A DNA stretch of 64,000 nucleotides, taken from NCBI GenBank assembly GCA_947579665.1, contig OX388345.1, forward strand, positions 62,115,454 to 62,179,453, read 5' to 3'. The notes below the pieces were generated by a model, which saw only the letters and a list, made by a program, of their open reading frames with translations, was not told where the DNA came from and searched no databases. The position numbers and the translations under genes are program-made. The DNA comes from Sympetrum striolatum. Lineage: Eukaryota > Arthropoda > Insecta > Odonata > Libellulidae. Each line of letters begins with the position of its first letter. The first letter of the stretch is position 1. This document shows, in pieces, positions 49,401-62,291 of this stretch.

Positions 49401-51056
49401 TTTTAAATGTCATATCTCTAATCCAAAAGTATATACCAAGGATCTAATGCCCATCGAAAATTCATAAAATATAGATTCCTTCAATAACGATCATTTTTTA
49501 TAATTTAAAAACACAGATCCACACACTAGGAACCCAGGTTCTTTTTATACTTCATTTTACAGCCGCGTCTCCTTATATTTTGTATTCTCAAGACTCTTTG
49601 TATTTGATATTCCATAAAATGTGTCATATTCTGATTATCACTGAGCTTCATATCAAAAATTTAATTTACCGCATATTGCCTTATTGTAATATGTCATCAT
49701 GGCATAACATTTTTTTCAATTTATTACCGAGAGTTTCTGGTTAAACTTGGAGTAGTCCCCGGGTTACTATTTTTGCCATCTGAAAAGTCCTCTTCGTCAA
49801 AGAAAAAACCCATTTTTTATTTTTTGTCGTTCTTTGAAATTTATCGGAAAATCATTTTTAGGAGTTTCCACCTTGCCATGCGTGTAACTTATTGAGTTGT
49901 GCCTACGCACGCGTGGGAAGTCCACCCTTTGAAGTCCCCAAAAAGAAGAAAAAAATAAATAAGAATTCGCATCGACGTTTCTCCAAGAGTGGGTTCTCCA
50001 AAAATCTTTGCAAAGAGGATTCGAAGTCATGGTCGCACCTCTTCACATTACGCCCACTCCTCTAAACTCACTCACAGTGATAATTCATCTTCCATTGAAA
50101 CTTATGCTTATTTTTACAGCATTACTCTCCGCGAATTTTCATCTCGAATCTCTAATCTGTCATTTTTCGTCACGGATTTTCTAAAATTCAGAGACAGAAA
50201 GGATGATCATTCGGGATACGTATTTAATGGTCTCTTATTGCATTGAGAAAATGTATTATTCCTCTACAACAAAGCTTGTGTACTCTGTCAAGATCGAAAT
50301 CATCGATTCCTATAAAACTCAACCCTATTAATGTCGAAAGGATCCACTAATAAATTATTCTAGTTCACCCCCGATATTTAAATTTACAACAAACTCAATG
50401 AAGTCTTTTTTATTTTAAAATAGTAGGATGAAATAAGAGATAGTGTTAGAATAATGTCAAATAGAATAGACTTAATTCTTAATTTAATAATGGTGTTACA
50501 TATTCATCTTAAAAATCTATTTTTTCACAACCTTACATTAAATTCAGCATTGTTGTTTAAATTGAAACTTTGATAATTTATTAGTATTACAGTCTGGGAG
50601 TATGTGACAATGTGTGAATTGGGAGGGCGGTATACATATAACCCAGTGTGATCCTTGCAGCAGGAAAGAAAAGTTGTGGAAACCTAAGAAGGATTTTTGT
50701 ATAAAAGGCGAAGAGTAATGCCTTAAGGGATCATCTAAAAGCTTATAACTAACTTCTAGACCATAATAAGGTAATTGCAGAGGATAATTTATAATAGATT
50801 GATTTTTTAGGTCGAAATAGAGGTAGTAATAAGGTTATAATAAAGCTTCAAACCTCCCTTGCGGGAGACATGAAGTTCTATCGTATTCTATACATTTAAA
50901 CTCTAGACGAAATTAACACCGATCTTACGATCTGTATCAGCAATGAACTTTCCGAGTAAATTTACAATCAACAAATAACAAGGAAGGCCTTCCAAAACTA
51001 AGCTTGATAAACATCCAGCAAAATGCAAGTTCCTGGTATTTTTACGTAAATCGATT
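46465..51056. other. Unannotated DNA
   Basis: GC-richer patches are at about 46.55-46.87 and 48.0-48.56 kb. The second contains four TAGCG words within about 125 bases (48404-48520). The remainder is AT-rich. No coding region is supported. Confidence 0.55.
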
Positions 51057-51610
51057 TTGTCTCTTTCAACCTGTTACTCATTAAGAAAATATTTATTCAA
51101 AAATGTTGCAATCTTCGTGAAGTGTAATCTGAATCCCTTCGAGAAGATTCTTCCTCTTGAAAGACTTCGCCCGAGTTGGCAACCCTGCTTTTATCGCATC
51201 CAACCTTTTGGTTTTTTGCTTCTTACTGCGCGAAGATTCATTCATCTCGAAAACGAAACCATCAGCTCATCATTACAGCGCCGAGAGGAAGTCGGAGGTA
51301 TGAATGGAGGAACAGGTCTTGGAGAGAGGCAAGGGGAGGAAGGTCTTCCTCCGACCCAACAGCTCCTCCTCTCCTCCTCTCTAACAAATTTATCCGTAAT
51401 CCATTCTCATTCACTTCCCTTAAGAGCAGGGCTTGGCAAACTTCGCCTCAATTGGATTATTTTGACTTTCTCGCTTCGGGATGACGTGTCACCATTCGAA
51501 CTTTAACTCAGACATGATAAAAGGCCCCAGCCGAACGTTTCACCGCTCGCTAACTTCGCAAATTACTAAACGCCCTCGCTTCAAACCGTACATTAAAAGC
51601 AGGGATTCGA
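51057..51610. other. GC-richer patch with an open frame, coding doubtful
   Basis: The plus strand has a frame of about 149 codons (51057-51506) that overlaps a 102-codon frame in another register. The translation is Leu/Ser/Arg-rich, changes character along its length and has no domain. The last part lies in CCTCCTCTCC repeats. I consider it more likely noncoding. Confidence 0.4.
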
Positions 51611-54600
51611 CGCCCTTTGATTACATGAAGACATTGTGAGAAGAATCGTTTTCAGATTACAGAACTAAATTATGTATGTGAGTTTTGGACACTGTATATG
51701 ATGTAAATTGTCCCATGATTTTAATTATCCATATGAGAAAACGTAATGCTGATAAATAGTGATCATAAGTTAGTAAAATGTGGCCGAGCAAGTTTATCAA
51801 ATAATTTTTCCCAAAGGAAAACTTGCCAAAAAGGAATGGCGATATCCCGGTGGGAGCCAATGTGCGAAATGACCTAAGCTGTCGAAGCACTTTTAGCAAT
51901 ACTACTACTAGGAATGGCGATTTAATACGCCACAGTTTCCCTTGAATACATATTTTTTCATATACATCAATGCTTATATATTTCATTATATATCTTATAG
52001 AAACAATCTAGGTATCTCAATTCTCAACCACAAAGCATTAATGCCATTTTTTCTAGATAAATTCATTATATGTATAGTAATCGTAGAAACATTCCCCTTT
52101 CTATATTTAGGCAAAGTTCCACGTGTAATCCATGGCCATCCCTTAAAATTATTACAGGGGATAGCCTTCCCTCTGAATTTGCTAATCTCGTCATATTTGC
52201 GATTTATCATTTCGAAATTGTACACCATTAACTGATAAGAGCGTTATAGAAATGTGTTGCGGTTTAGTAGGCACTAAATAATCAAACGCCTTAAGTATAT
52301 AACGTACGGTCAAAAGGAAGGTCGTACGAATATAATTCACGAAAAATTACTGCTTCGCTTCGGTTAGCTTTTCCTATCAAGTTTGTTCCCAAACTAGTTA
52401 CAAGGGTAAAATAAATCAAAAATATTTGAATGACTTGAGCGGAGGATAAACTTGTTTTCTGAGATTCCTTAACGGATGCCTTTCCGTAAATGCTGTTATG
52501 CGCACCGGTAAAAACGGTCCCCTCATTTTTAGACTTATTCGAGTAATCTTGGAAACATTAGTTTCAATGAAGCTACTCAACGAATTACACTTGCTCGATC
52601 ATGCCGAGATGAGTTGTGATAAAACATGGATCAGTTAATATGGGTATGATTCTAATTTGGATCTCGAGGGTAAATGAAGTGCTCTTAATTATATCAAACG
52701 TTCATCGTAACATGACACATTTTTACAATTGATAAATTTACTTAGACGAATTTTTCATTTAATTTTCTGGAAGTACTAAATCTCTGAAACTAGCAATATT
52801 TGCAAATGCAAAATTATCGCATTTTAATTTCATTTACATGGATTTAAGATTTTTAGACGAAGCAAAACGATGCCATAAGATGATCGGATTATATTCCTTT
52901 TAAATACTGTTGGATGCTCGGATTTGCTAACAGCCTTTTTCATGAATTAAATCTTTTTCTTTTACTTTTAAGTGTAAAATTTGCATTTATTCAAATTTAA
53001 CGTGCCATTTTGAATTATCTTTTTGATACTCATATTTATCATTTTTCTTGTAACGTTTCACATTATATAGCAAGAATATTTTTACTACGTGAATTTCACG
53101 GAACATACTCCATTAATTGTCACTCATCAAGTATTAATCAATTCCCAATGTGCCTCTGTTCTAGAAATAATATAATTTACATCGTAAATTCATACATCTC
53201 AGAACCTTTCCAGCATTCAATTATAAGCAAATCATTGCACCCGAAGAAGAAATTGTATTCATGTGCCAAATAAATGCTGCTTTAGGATATATTATTTAAA
53301 CGTTGTAAAAATTGAGATTCAAATTGCAATAACTGTAATTTTATTTTAGGCATAGTTCAGAGTTTTTATACACTCTTATAGGAATTTTTTACCTTCAATA
53401 AAATATGCATTATTTTTGGTAGATAAAGGAATCATATTAAGAGCAACGTTGTCTTTATTTGCTTAATTAATATGCAATGATTCTCATTTCTCAATATAAA
53501 ATATGGCGTCATATCATAACCATTTGCATAGAGGTGGTAAAGTTTCTTCGTAAAACTTTCGAACTGGTGCATTTCATTCAGCAGTCTCCTATTCAGATTC
53601 ATCATTTTATCCTTTCCCCATTCAAATTTTCACAGCCATTAATTAAGTATAAAATTCATCCTCAGGAAATAAAAGCTACAAAGATTTTTGTTTACTATTA
53701 TCAATCGTAATTACTTTTTTCTTAGTGTGTCTAATTTTTTAAACATTCGTTCTTTGGAATACTATTTTTTCGTCTACTTTCTTCTTCAGATGCATGACGG
53801 TTAACGGAGTTTCGATTTGAGAATTCTAGTAATTATTCCTATTGGTGTGATTTAGCGAAAGAAAAAGGGTTCCTTTTAAAAATATTTGAAAGGAACACGA
53901 GAAAGTAAATTATAAATTTGGGTCTTAATTTCCAAGAAACGTATACAACCAGGATATAATTCTGTGAATGGACTAAAAAGAAAGTATTACCTCAAATTCG
54001 GAAATATTAATGTCTACTAAAAGCTTTTAAATCCTTGGGAAAAGGTATCATGTCGTCTTGTTTCCTTCCTTCCAAATAAAGAACTCCTCTTTGAGGGTTT
54101 TTATCCGGAAGATTGGATTCTTAGTACCACGGCGATTTTATTTTTCGCGAGGTATCTTTTGAGAAAGGGGAAATAAGAAATTGAGAGGTAATGAGGCGAA
54201 GAGCGCTCTCTGAGATGTTTCTCGTGCCAATGCACTCGAAAAGGATTGGCTGAAGATGAAATACAGGAAAAACAGGCAAGAGTTGATAACTTACGGAAAT
54301 AGCAGTAAAGGAGAAGTCCATAGTAGAGTGAGTGGAGGCTAAATTTTGGAAAAAGTTCTTTTCGTTGTATGTGAGAACTTTGTTCATTTTTATCACGAGA
54401 AAACGAATTTAGCTTCCAGAGTAAATAAAGTAAAATATTCCATAATAAACGGCATGTTTTCTTTTGTCTTTCGGTGCAGGATAGAGAAAAGATGTATTTT
54501 TCATTTAAGTTTTCTCACAGCCTCGCTCATAGCTTGGATAATGTGAAATCTACTGAGTGACGTTGAATGATAGTATTAAGTCTTTCCTTATGGAATCCTA

Positions 54601-55950
54601 AGAAAACCGCCATTCGGAGACTAATTGTGCTTCACTTACGTGGAGTTGTTTGACTTCTAGTATTCTGACTTGGAGAGGAAAGCAAATAAAAAGGATCTCA
54701 CTCCTCATAGGAAGCCTCATTCCCTTATAGCTTACGGCGGCTGGTGGTCGAGTTGACGAAGTTACAATCAGACTTGAGGCTGAATACTTTTCAGAACGAT
54801 AAAACAGAGTTAATAGTTTCCAAGGAACAGGCAGATGCTTCGGGGTTTTCACAATCTTTATTCCTCTAAACCGGTTTCAACCTTGACAGCCAACTTCAGA
54901 GAAGGATACATAGAGTTTATATGTCTCTTTTGTTTTGTTAGTAGCGATAGGAGAGGGAAGAGGTCAAAGAAAGTCTCTTCATTTGCAAGGTTAAAGGAGC
55001 AAGTAATCACAATTTTCTTAAATTTCAATAGAAGATAACGCGAAGTACTTGTTTAATCCTTTTGACTAGTTTCACTAAGATTGTCCAGAACTCCATCTTT
55101 TGCTATGAGAACATGTTCCGTTTACTTATCAGTTGTCTCTTACAATTAGTTTACAGTTTTCCGTTTTATACAGAATTTTTAGAGAAGTTAATAGTTATTA
55201 GGGCTTGGGATATTAGTGTAGTTACACCCACTGCCAAATGCCACTGACGGCTTACGGGGTAATTATGTGAATGCTAATATAAAATCAGGAAAATCTGCTC
55301 GGATCGCTTGTACCTAATAGTGATAATAATTACGTAATGCATGGATAGTCTTAATTTTTATTCATCTCTTAATTTTGTTTAGTTTAGTTTTTCCTATCTA
55401 GCATTAGATATTTTAGAGTCAGTCATTCACAGGATTGGTTAAGTTTCAGATTAGGTTGGTTTAATGTAAATTATCCAAACATGTAAAATTTTTGTAAGAG
55501 CCTTATTGTAATAATGTTTTGTGTCTTTGCAATATTGGGGTTAAACCATTTATCAAGTGTTATATCTTATTAGCGCATATCAACATTGCTAATGCCATTG
55601 GGCTTAAAAACCAAAGAGTCAAACTGAACCTGATCCCTGGTGAAGGCTGTATGAGACCGCAGATTCCCTACATTTATTCATCATTCCCTACTGCAGTGGG
55701 TCGATTACCGTTTCAAAAAAAATTTGTTCTAGTTCTCGTGATGAAATATTGGTAAACATGTATCAAAACCCGCAATTTTTAGTAAAGAAGTGGAATCACT
55801 GATCATCGTAAAAAGCCTCTGTTCCCTCAACTGCTGCTTTATGACCAAAACAATGACAAAGTTCTAGAAACAGAAAAAAATATCGCTCTTTCATTGTGCT
55901 ACGACGCCTTTATTACTGCGGATCCAGGTATCGCCAGGACAGCTCCAGCG
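51611..55950. other. AT-rich DNA, no gene recognised
   Basis: I see no supportable feature. Several frames of 60-110 codons are AT-driven (rich in Ile, Phe, Tyr, Lys and Asn). Confidence 0.6.
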
Positions 55951-56620
55951 GTTTATTTCTAAGAAAACGTTAGCAACGTCCCTTTGTTTCTCTTGGATGA
56001 GAATAAAAGAAAAGAATGCGAAAATGAGTGGCGTAAAAGCATCCCTCGTTGTGGCTCTGGATTCGAATAATCACCGCACTGGAAATAACGACCTTTATGA
56101 CTCTTTTTACGCCGCCGCTGAAACGCCCTGTTTACCGTAGTTTTCCCCAAGTGTCCTCGGCCCATCTGTATTCCTCCGTCTCCTCAACACATCGATGACT
56201 CCCGTCTTTTTTCACATCTCCATTGTTTCCACCTGATGCGTGTTACACGCGCGGACCGCTAAAGAAATCCATCATTTATTTATTTTCCTTTCTGTGAATG
56301 AGACCGTGGACAGTTAGCGTGAGTCACCCACGAGGAATAAGTCTCCTGTTCCTATAACAATCGTGCGGGGGAAAAAGCGAAGTTACGGTGAATCGTCGCT
56401 ATAGGATACGTGAATCCAAGGGAGTGTGTCGCATATTCTTTCCGATTCTCACGATATGGGTTTCCGGGAGACAACATCTGGGACGGCCGTGTGTATGGAA
56501 GGAAAGCACGGGTGTTGTGAACGTGCCGCGTCCCGGGTGCCGATTCCGTGAAGCAGATGGGCGTCGCAGGCTTTTGATGGATTCTTCACGCATGTTGCGA
56601 ATAGGCTGAGCGTGACATTG
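55951..56620. other. GC-richer patch
   Basis: Composition is CpG-rich, especially 56220-56600, with open frames on both strands over the same bases and no domain. Candidate conserved noncoding DNA or decayed exon. Confidence 0.4.
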
Positions 56621-59600
56621 AAAAATAAATTTTCAATTTAGTACAATAGGTTTTTTGAAATGGCAGGAATTTCAATTGCCTTGGAACAATAAAATCCTTT
56701 ACATTCAGTAATCTAATATATGGTCCTATTGAAGAGGAGAAATATCATTGCATTTTGTGCTGAAGTTGTTAGTAAATATGAAGCTAAATACGCTCTATGA
56801 GAACAGCTGCTGGCTAGGTTGCAAAGTTAATGGCAGAGCCTCGAGTTTCTGAAATTAATTTCGATTATTTTCAACTTTCCATAAGAAATAATCGCCTTTG
56901 AAAACTAAACATTGGTAATTAAGAGCTTAGAAAACTAAACTATTATAAATATAATAATATGAATTTCAGATATAATGTGGATCTAAGTAAAGAATTCAAA
57001 GCCTGAATGCGCCCAATATGTTTATCGATTCCTTTTTTGTTAGGATTTGTGAATAAGTCTTTAGGGCTTATAGAAGACATTTCCAAATCTGAAATAGTCC
57101 AAAGAAAATGTTTGGAAATATTTTGCAAGAATGGATCTTTAGGAAAAATGGGGTACAAAAATATTATGCTTCGAGTTTTCGTGGGTCTCAAGTTGAGCGT
57201 ATTACCTATTCAATAAAATTTGAATAGATATCTTAAATGCATTCTGCTTGCATTTTATACATTTATATTTATTTTATTCGTGTTTTTATTTATAAATTCG
57301 TGAGTTTATTTATCGTGATAGTATACATAAACAGTAACAATCAATGAATATTAAGTTTCGTCATCCTTAACGGTGCACTTCGCCAGTCATACATAATTAT
57401 CCTACAACAACGGCTCAATGTAATCATGTTTTAAGTTTAAGAAATAAATATCCAGCAAGAGCGAATTTAATCTTGAAGATTTTAGATTTCCTAATTGAGA
57501 AATTAATTTCACCTTATTTCTTCACTGTATACCTCCTTCAAGGGTTGATCTTGGAAGGAAGGATATAATTTGTCATGAAATGCTTTCTTCACCGTAATAA
57601 TGATTAATAATTTTTTATAGGATACACGAAAAATGGGATTTCTCACACTTTTCCATTTCGATGTGGAGCAAACCACTTTCGTATTCCACTCAAACGTACC
57701 CTTTCCGCTTTGTGAAGCATCGGGTTTGCAGTAATTGACCCAATTTACCCTTTCAACCGTGGCTTGCGAATTAAAACCTTTTCGCCCTTTTCTTTCGAAT
57801 CCTTTTATTCAATCCCTTAAGCTTATTTTTTCACCCCATCCTCATTTAAAGTCTCCGTGGGTATTCCCCGCTCCTCTTCCCTAAAAGGGGACTCCCCGGT
57901 TAGAAGATTGATGGGGTAAAGACTGCCTTGTGAAGGAAAAAGTTCGCCGAGTCTGAGGACCACCGCAAGCAACCTCTGGGGCTACAGTCATTGCAATCCG
58001 AATGCAAAATGGCTCTGATTTAGGAGTCTTAGAGGCGAGCCGCAGAAGCGTTTTCCCCGATTAATTGGCAGTCTCTAACGTTTCTCCACAAAGCTGACAG
58101 ATAAAAGGAAACGAAGGGAAAGACAGGGGAGCGGAAGGTTACGCCATGGCGAGCAGGCGCATCGGAAATCCAAGGTTTAATGTCCGGACTAATTAACAGC
58201 GAGCGGAAAAGCTCACAGCGCTTGCATTTTAAGCTCGTTACCTCAAAGACGGAGGGAGCTGCATGGTCGTATTAGCTTAGGCGCGTGTCCATATAGGTTA
58301 GAAAATATAATTAGCTTTATATAAACGATTGAATAAAATGATATATATTTAAGATGATACCAAAATAATTATCGTACTCTTCTTTTAAAGTATCCAAAAT
58401 GTAAGGAAAAACGATAGAGGAACGTGGGCTGCCCCAGGGGTGGTTATGGGGAAAGTTACACTTTTTTGAAAACCATTGATAATATAAAAATGCTAACTAT
58501 ACAATACAAATTATATTACTTTTTACGAAGTTACCATTGTAATAATGTTTTTCATATCATATTATACAAATTTTTACTTCCCTTACACCCCAAAATATCT
58601 GAGAAAATTTAAGTATACACTACTGCCCCACCTTCCCTGACAAGAATGGTTCTCCATGAAGTCTTGGGTGGATGAAAAATAGTAATCGTTACACAATAAA
58701 TAAAAAATAATTTTATGTAAATTTCCTCGAATATTGATAGTTTTTATTTATATTAATGTCATTAAAAGCCATTATTTAATAACTCTCAATACAATTATAA
58801 AACCACTTTCGTACATTTTGCAAATTTTTCGAGCGTTCTCATCAATAGAATGATCTATGGAGGGGTTGGTTTCCAAATATGCTTTTTCGAGCCATATAAA
58901 CCTTTAAATTATTTTACACGTTTCCATCAATTCCTTTCTTTCATTCTCTTGTTTTTATCCATAAAAGATAAAATCATAAAAATCGAATAATCAATAGTCA
59001 TTAAACTAACTTATAAAATATCAGGCTCTTCGACAAAGTTTGATACAGCTAGGATAAAAAAGATCCAAACCCTTTGGTTAAATATCGCTCGACGATGGAC
59101 ACTTATTATAAAATTCGGCTCATAATTTCATCGTAAAATATCTTTTGCAACGGAGCTTACTCATTACATGGAGGGTGGGATAATTAGAACAATAATCTCA
59201 ACCTCTTTTAGCGTAAAATCTTGGCAAACGGTTTCGGCAAATGGGGTCAAGTTTAGGAGATTAAAAATGAGGGCGGATTTGAGGAGATTTCACTCTTTCA
59301 TGAAATGTCGCCCGTAAAGGGATACCGGGCTTAGGGTCATTAAGTCATATTCAGCGGCATTCGGGGCGGCGTGAAATGAGATTATTCTCCACCACGATGG
59401 GTTGCTTCCATCTGCTAGAAGCTGAAAACGTTCTCTGATAAAGTTAATTCATAATTGCATGAATCATGTATAAAAAACATGGGCAAAGCTGCCAATTTTG
59501 TAAGATTTTCCTTATTAGCAAATTATCGTTATCTTCTTTGAATCGAAATATATTTCATCATTAGATATTATTAGGGCCCTGATTAATTTCCACAGTATAT

Positions 59601-59880
59601 TAACAGTAACAGTTATCAGTAAATTGAATCCCAATGATGATTTATGAATGCTCCACTTCATACTAATACGTTTTTCTAAAGGTATTGGTTATAAATGACT
59701 GATCACATTTAATATAGAATGTTCATATTTAAATGTAAAAATATATCTTCAAGAACTTCATTATTTTACACAAACTATAATTGAGTAACAGGTTTTTTTT
59801 CAATACATAAAATAAAATTAAAATGTACACCAACTTTAAAATAAATGCTTTCCAAACCAATAAAAAGGGTCTTTATAAAA
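56621..59880. other. Unannotated DNA
   Basis: 57.64-58.29 kb is GC-richer, the rest is AT-rich. No gene or repeat is supported. The 16-base word TAATTTCCACAGTATA at 59584 also forms the centre of the hairpin at 19.75 kb. Confidence 0.55.
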
Positions 59881-59883
59881 AAG

Positions 59884-59985
59884 CACCATTTCTTTCTTAG
59901 TTTCTTGGAATACCGGTGAATGACGCAATGGACGCCGACAAAAACGACTATTGGAGATTTTAAATCTCTAATTGAAAAGCCAATA
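59884..59985 (+). repeat. Fragment of the GCCGACAAAGACG family (copy C)
   Basis: TTTCTTTCTTAGTTTCTTGG, AATACCGGTGAAT, GACGCCGACAAAAACGAC and TATTGGAGATTTTAAAT appear in the order seen in the right arm of the foldback element at 13.6-13.7 kb. Divergence is moderate. Ends are not defined. Confidence 0.6.
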
Positions 59986-60403
59986 CCAATAATCAGTTTC
60001 GGCAAAATAATTACTTATTTGGAATAACTTCTGAAAGATCTCTCAATATTTTACAATAAATGGAATGTTTTAGTAAAAAATATTCGTTTATTTTTTTTCT
60101 GGGCCATAAGTATAATCATGAGTCATATTAAATCTAATTATCAGGATTAAATCAATGGCTTTAAGGAATCAGTGTCCAAGGCTAAGACATGAGGAATTAC
60201 GATAGATTTATTTATCCTTAAGTCAGTCCCATAAAATTACTCAGAAATATGCAGATAACGACTAATCTTCGGTACCTTAAGTCACATTTCGAGGTTCTAT
60301 TGTAAATTTGGCTCAAAAAAGGTCTTCGTAAGTTCTGGTGGCTTATTTGAATGATAGAGAGAAGTTTCGAAAAATAAATTTTGGTCGGTAAGCATTCAAG
60401 GGG

Positions 60404-60441
60404 CAAACAAACAAACAAGACAAACAAGACAAACAGACAAA
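60404..60441 (+). repeat. Short ACAA/GACAAAC microsatellite
   Basis: Repeated AAAC and AAGAC units (CAAACAAACAAGACAAACAAG and similar) run for about 38 bases. Confidence 0.7.
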
Positions 60442-61046
60442 AGTTTTCTGCGTCGCATGAGGAAAAATCTCTCGAAATTGACTGCAAGCAAGTTGGAAGA
60501 CCTTGTTACAATACGCCGCTTATGCGAAGCGAGGTGAGGAGGAAAAAAAAGGCTTTTGGAAAAGAGCGAAGAATTTGAGTTGTTTGGGGGCTCTGAGCTC
60601 TACGAAGGCAATGCCTTCTCAAAGCTTTGGATCCTAAAAAGCTGTGTAACGGTTTCTGAATTACACACCTATCATCTTTGGAGGTCTCTGACTCATTTCG
60701 TATCACCACACGTCTGGCTAATCGATAAAAATCACTTATGGGCGTACAGGCTTTCATAACTGTAACATATAATTTGATTCGCCAAAAAAAAACGTTTAGA
60801 AATGTTCTTTCGTTAACAAGACCGAAAATGAGTAGAAACATATTCGAGGATTCGAGAAATAAATTTAAGATAACTTAGTAAAGTTCAGGGAGTCCTTGTT
60901 AATTTTTTTCCATACCGTTTGTGAGAAAAATATCTCAGGGAACTTAAGAAAAGAAAACATTTCATAAATTCCTACTGTTCATATGCATATGAAATTGTGG
61001 TAACATGTATTGATTTTAATCAATTTTTACGTAAATATATACATTA

Positions 61047-61185
61047 AAGGAGAGGAGAGTATACAACTTTGTTTCCATATATTTATTTTTGGCGAATAAT
61101 TTCACTGCTATTTCACTTGATGACGATAGTACACCATCAAAAATGAATTTACGCTAATTACGAAACTGTATACTCTCTTCTCTTA
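61047..61185. repeat. Inverted repeat pair flanking about 95 bases
   Basis: AAGGAGAGGAGAGTATACAA at 61047-61066 matches the reverse complement of 61164-61185, which reads CTGTATACTCTCTTCTCTTA, at about 18 of 22 positions. The right arm directly abuts copy D of the GCCGACAAAGACG family. It could be a separate MITE or part of that element. Confidence 0.4.
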
Positions 61186-61199
61186 GGAAAGAAGATTCG

Positions 61200-61335
61200 G
61201 TGCCCGGCTGTTAAAGGATTAGAGCTTAAAAATCTCCTATAGCCGTCTTTGTCGGCGTTCATGATCTTATTCACCAATATTCGGAGAAACCAAGAAAGGA
61301 CACCGCAGTTTTCTTGAAAGTGCGGTGCCTCATCA
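61200..61335 (-). repeat. Fragment of the GCCGACAAAGACG family (copy D)
   Basis: Read on the minus strand: CCTTTCTTGGTTTCTCCGAA, TATTGGTGAAT, GAACGCCGACAAAGACGGC, TATAGGAGATTTTTAAGCTC. This is the closest relative of the right arm of the foldback element. A short hairpin, CACCGCA at 61301-61307 with TGCGGTG at 61321-61327, lies at one end. Confidence 0.65.
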
Positions 61336-61536
61336 TACCGACTTAAAACCATATAGATAAAGTTAGCATAGTAGAGTCAATACTTTTGCTACTTCATAGA
61401 TGGTGAAGATTCTCTTGTGAAAAGAATCAATATTCTATTATTTATCTTCTGTTATCAACGTAAGTAAAAAGAATAGCACACAATTTCTGATTCCGAATAG
61501 AAATGGAGAAACTACAGCAAATATCTGAAGTGAACA

Positions 61537-61998
61537 TTAGTGCCTTTGAGAAAGGAATAGTTGCATGCACCCCTCAGTACCTTTCTCTATTCCCATTGTT
61601 AGGGGAAAGCCACCGGCCCCTGCATCTGCACTACAATCCGGTACCACCACCTGCTCACCCTCTCTCAACTTATGTCCCCTCTCCCCTGGAATGCTCGGTC
61701 GGACGTGCCCTTTGACCCGTGTCCACTCCCGTGTCTCTCTCCGCGCCAATTTCAGCTTCGAAACATCTCGGGCAGAGGAACGGTCGTCGACCTTCCATTT
61801 ACTGCCGGTTGATGAGATTGTCTCTTTACAAATCCCACAAGCAAATTGCTCATTCGATGTAGTTCTTGAGGAGGTTGGAATGGGTTTGGGACTCAATTTT
61901 TGGGGTTGCTTCATTAGGGAAAACGCGTTTAGAATAAATCCCTTGAGAGAAAGGGTGTTAGCGTGTACCTTCTGTTCATCCGACTGGACATTTCTCAT
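61537..61998 (-). other. Unassigned 153-codon open frame, possible broken zinc-binding protein
   Basis: The longest minus-strand frame of the window. Residues 1-50 are Ser/Thr/Pro-rich. Cys54 and Cys57 form CGIC. In another register, 18 residues further on, the sequence reads PFLCPRC (61774-61763). Joining the two would need a frameshift and would give a C-X2-C-X18-C-X2-C arrangement like a zinc finger or PHD half. I do not restore it. The plus strand is open over the same bases for 169 codons, so chance openness in this GC-richer DNA is possible. No family is recognised. Confidence 0.2.
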
Positions 61999-62019
61999 AC
62001 GATTCTGGAATCATGCATT

Positions 62020-62291
62020 CCTTAGTGGAGGTTTGTCAAAGTCATTCAAGCAACAGGCCATTTACTGCGACTAGGAAGATTTTCGCAGGCCACATCACAC
62101 TCACAAATTTTCGTAAGATTTAATTTTAAGTGATAATGGAATATAGTTGGGATAAATAGATCACCTTATCTAGTTAAGTTAATTCTGTTCAATAATATCA
62201 TATTTATATACTGTTTTTTCTATTTATACAATTATTTCGGACCACGAAAAATCTCATCAAGGGTCGCCAGTTTGACACCCCTGCCTTAGAG
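62020..62291. mobile_element. hAT-like MITE (about 256 bp), older
   Basis: The right end reads GGGTCGCCAGTTTGACACCCCTG, so its terminal repeat in the usual orientation is CAGGGGTGTCAAACT, a hAT-type tip. The left end, from 62028, is GAGGTTTGTCAAAGT, matching at 11 of 15 positions. The flanks are CCTTAGTG (62020-62027) and CCTTAGAG (62284-62291), an 8-bp duplication with one mismatch. GCAGGCCACATCACAC near the left end, and the inverted GGACCACGAAAAATC near the right, support longer inverted ends. It is noncoding. Less intact than the copy at 38 kb. Confidence 0.65.

Noticed and set aside
51057..51506. 149-codon plus-strand frame
   Set aside because: It changes composition along its length, overlaps another frame and has no recognisable motif. 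Kept only as a description of the patch.
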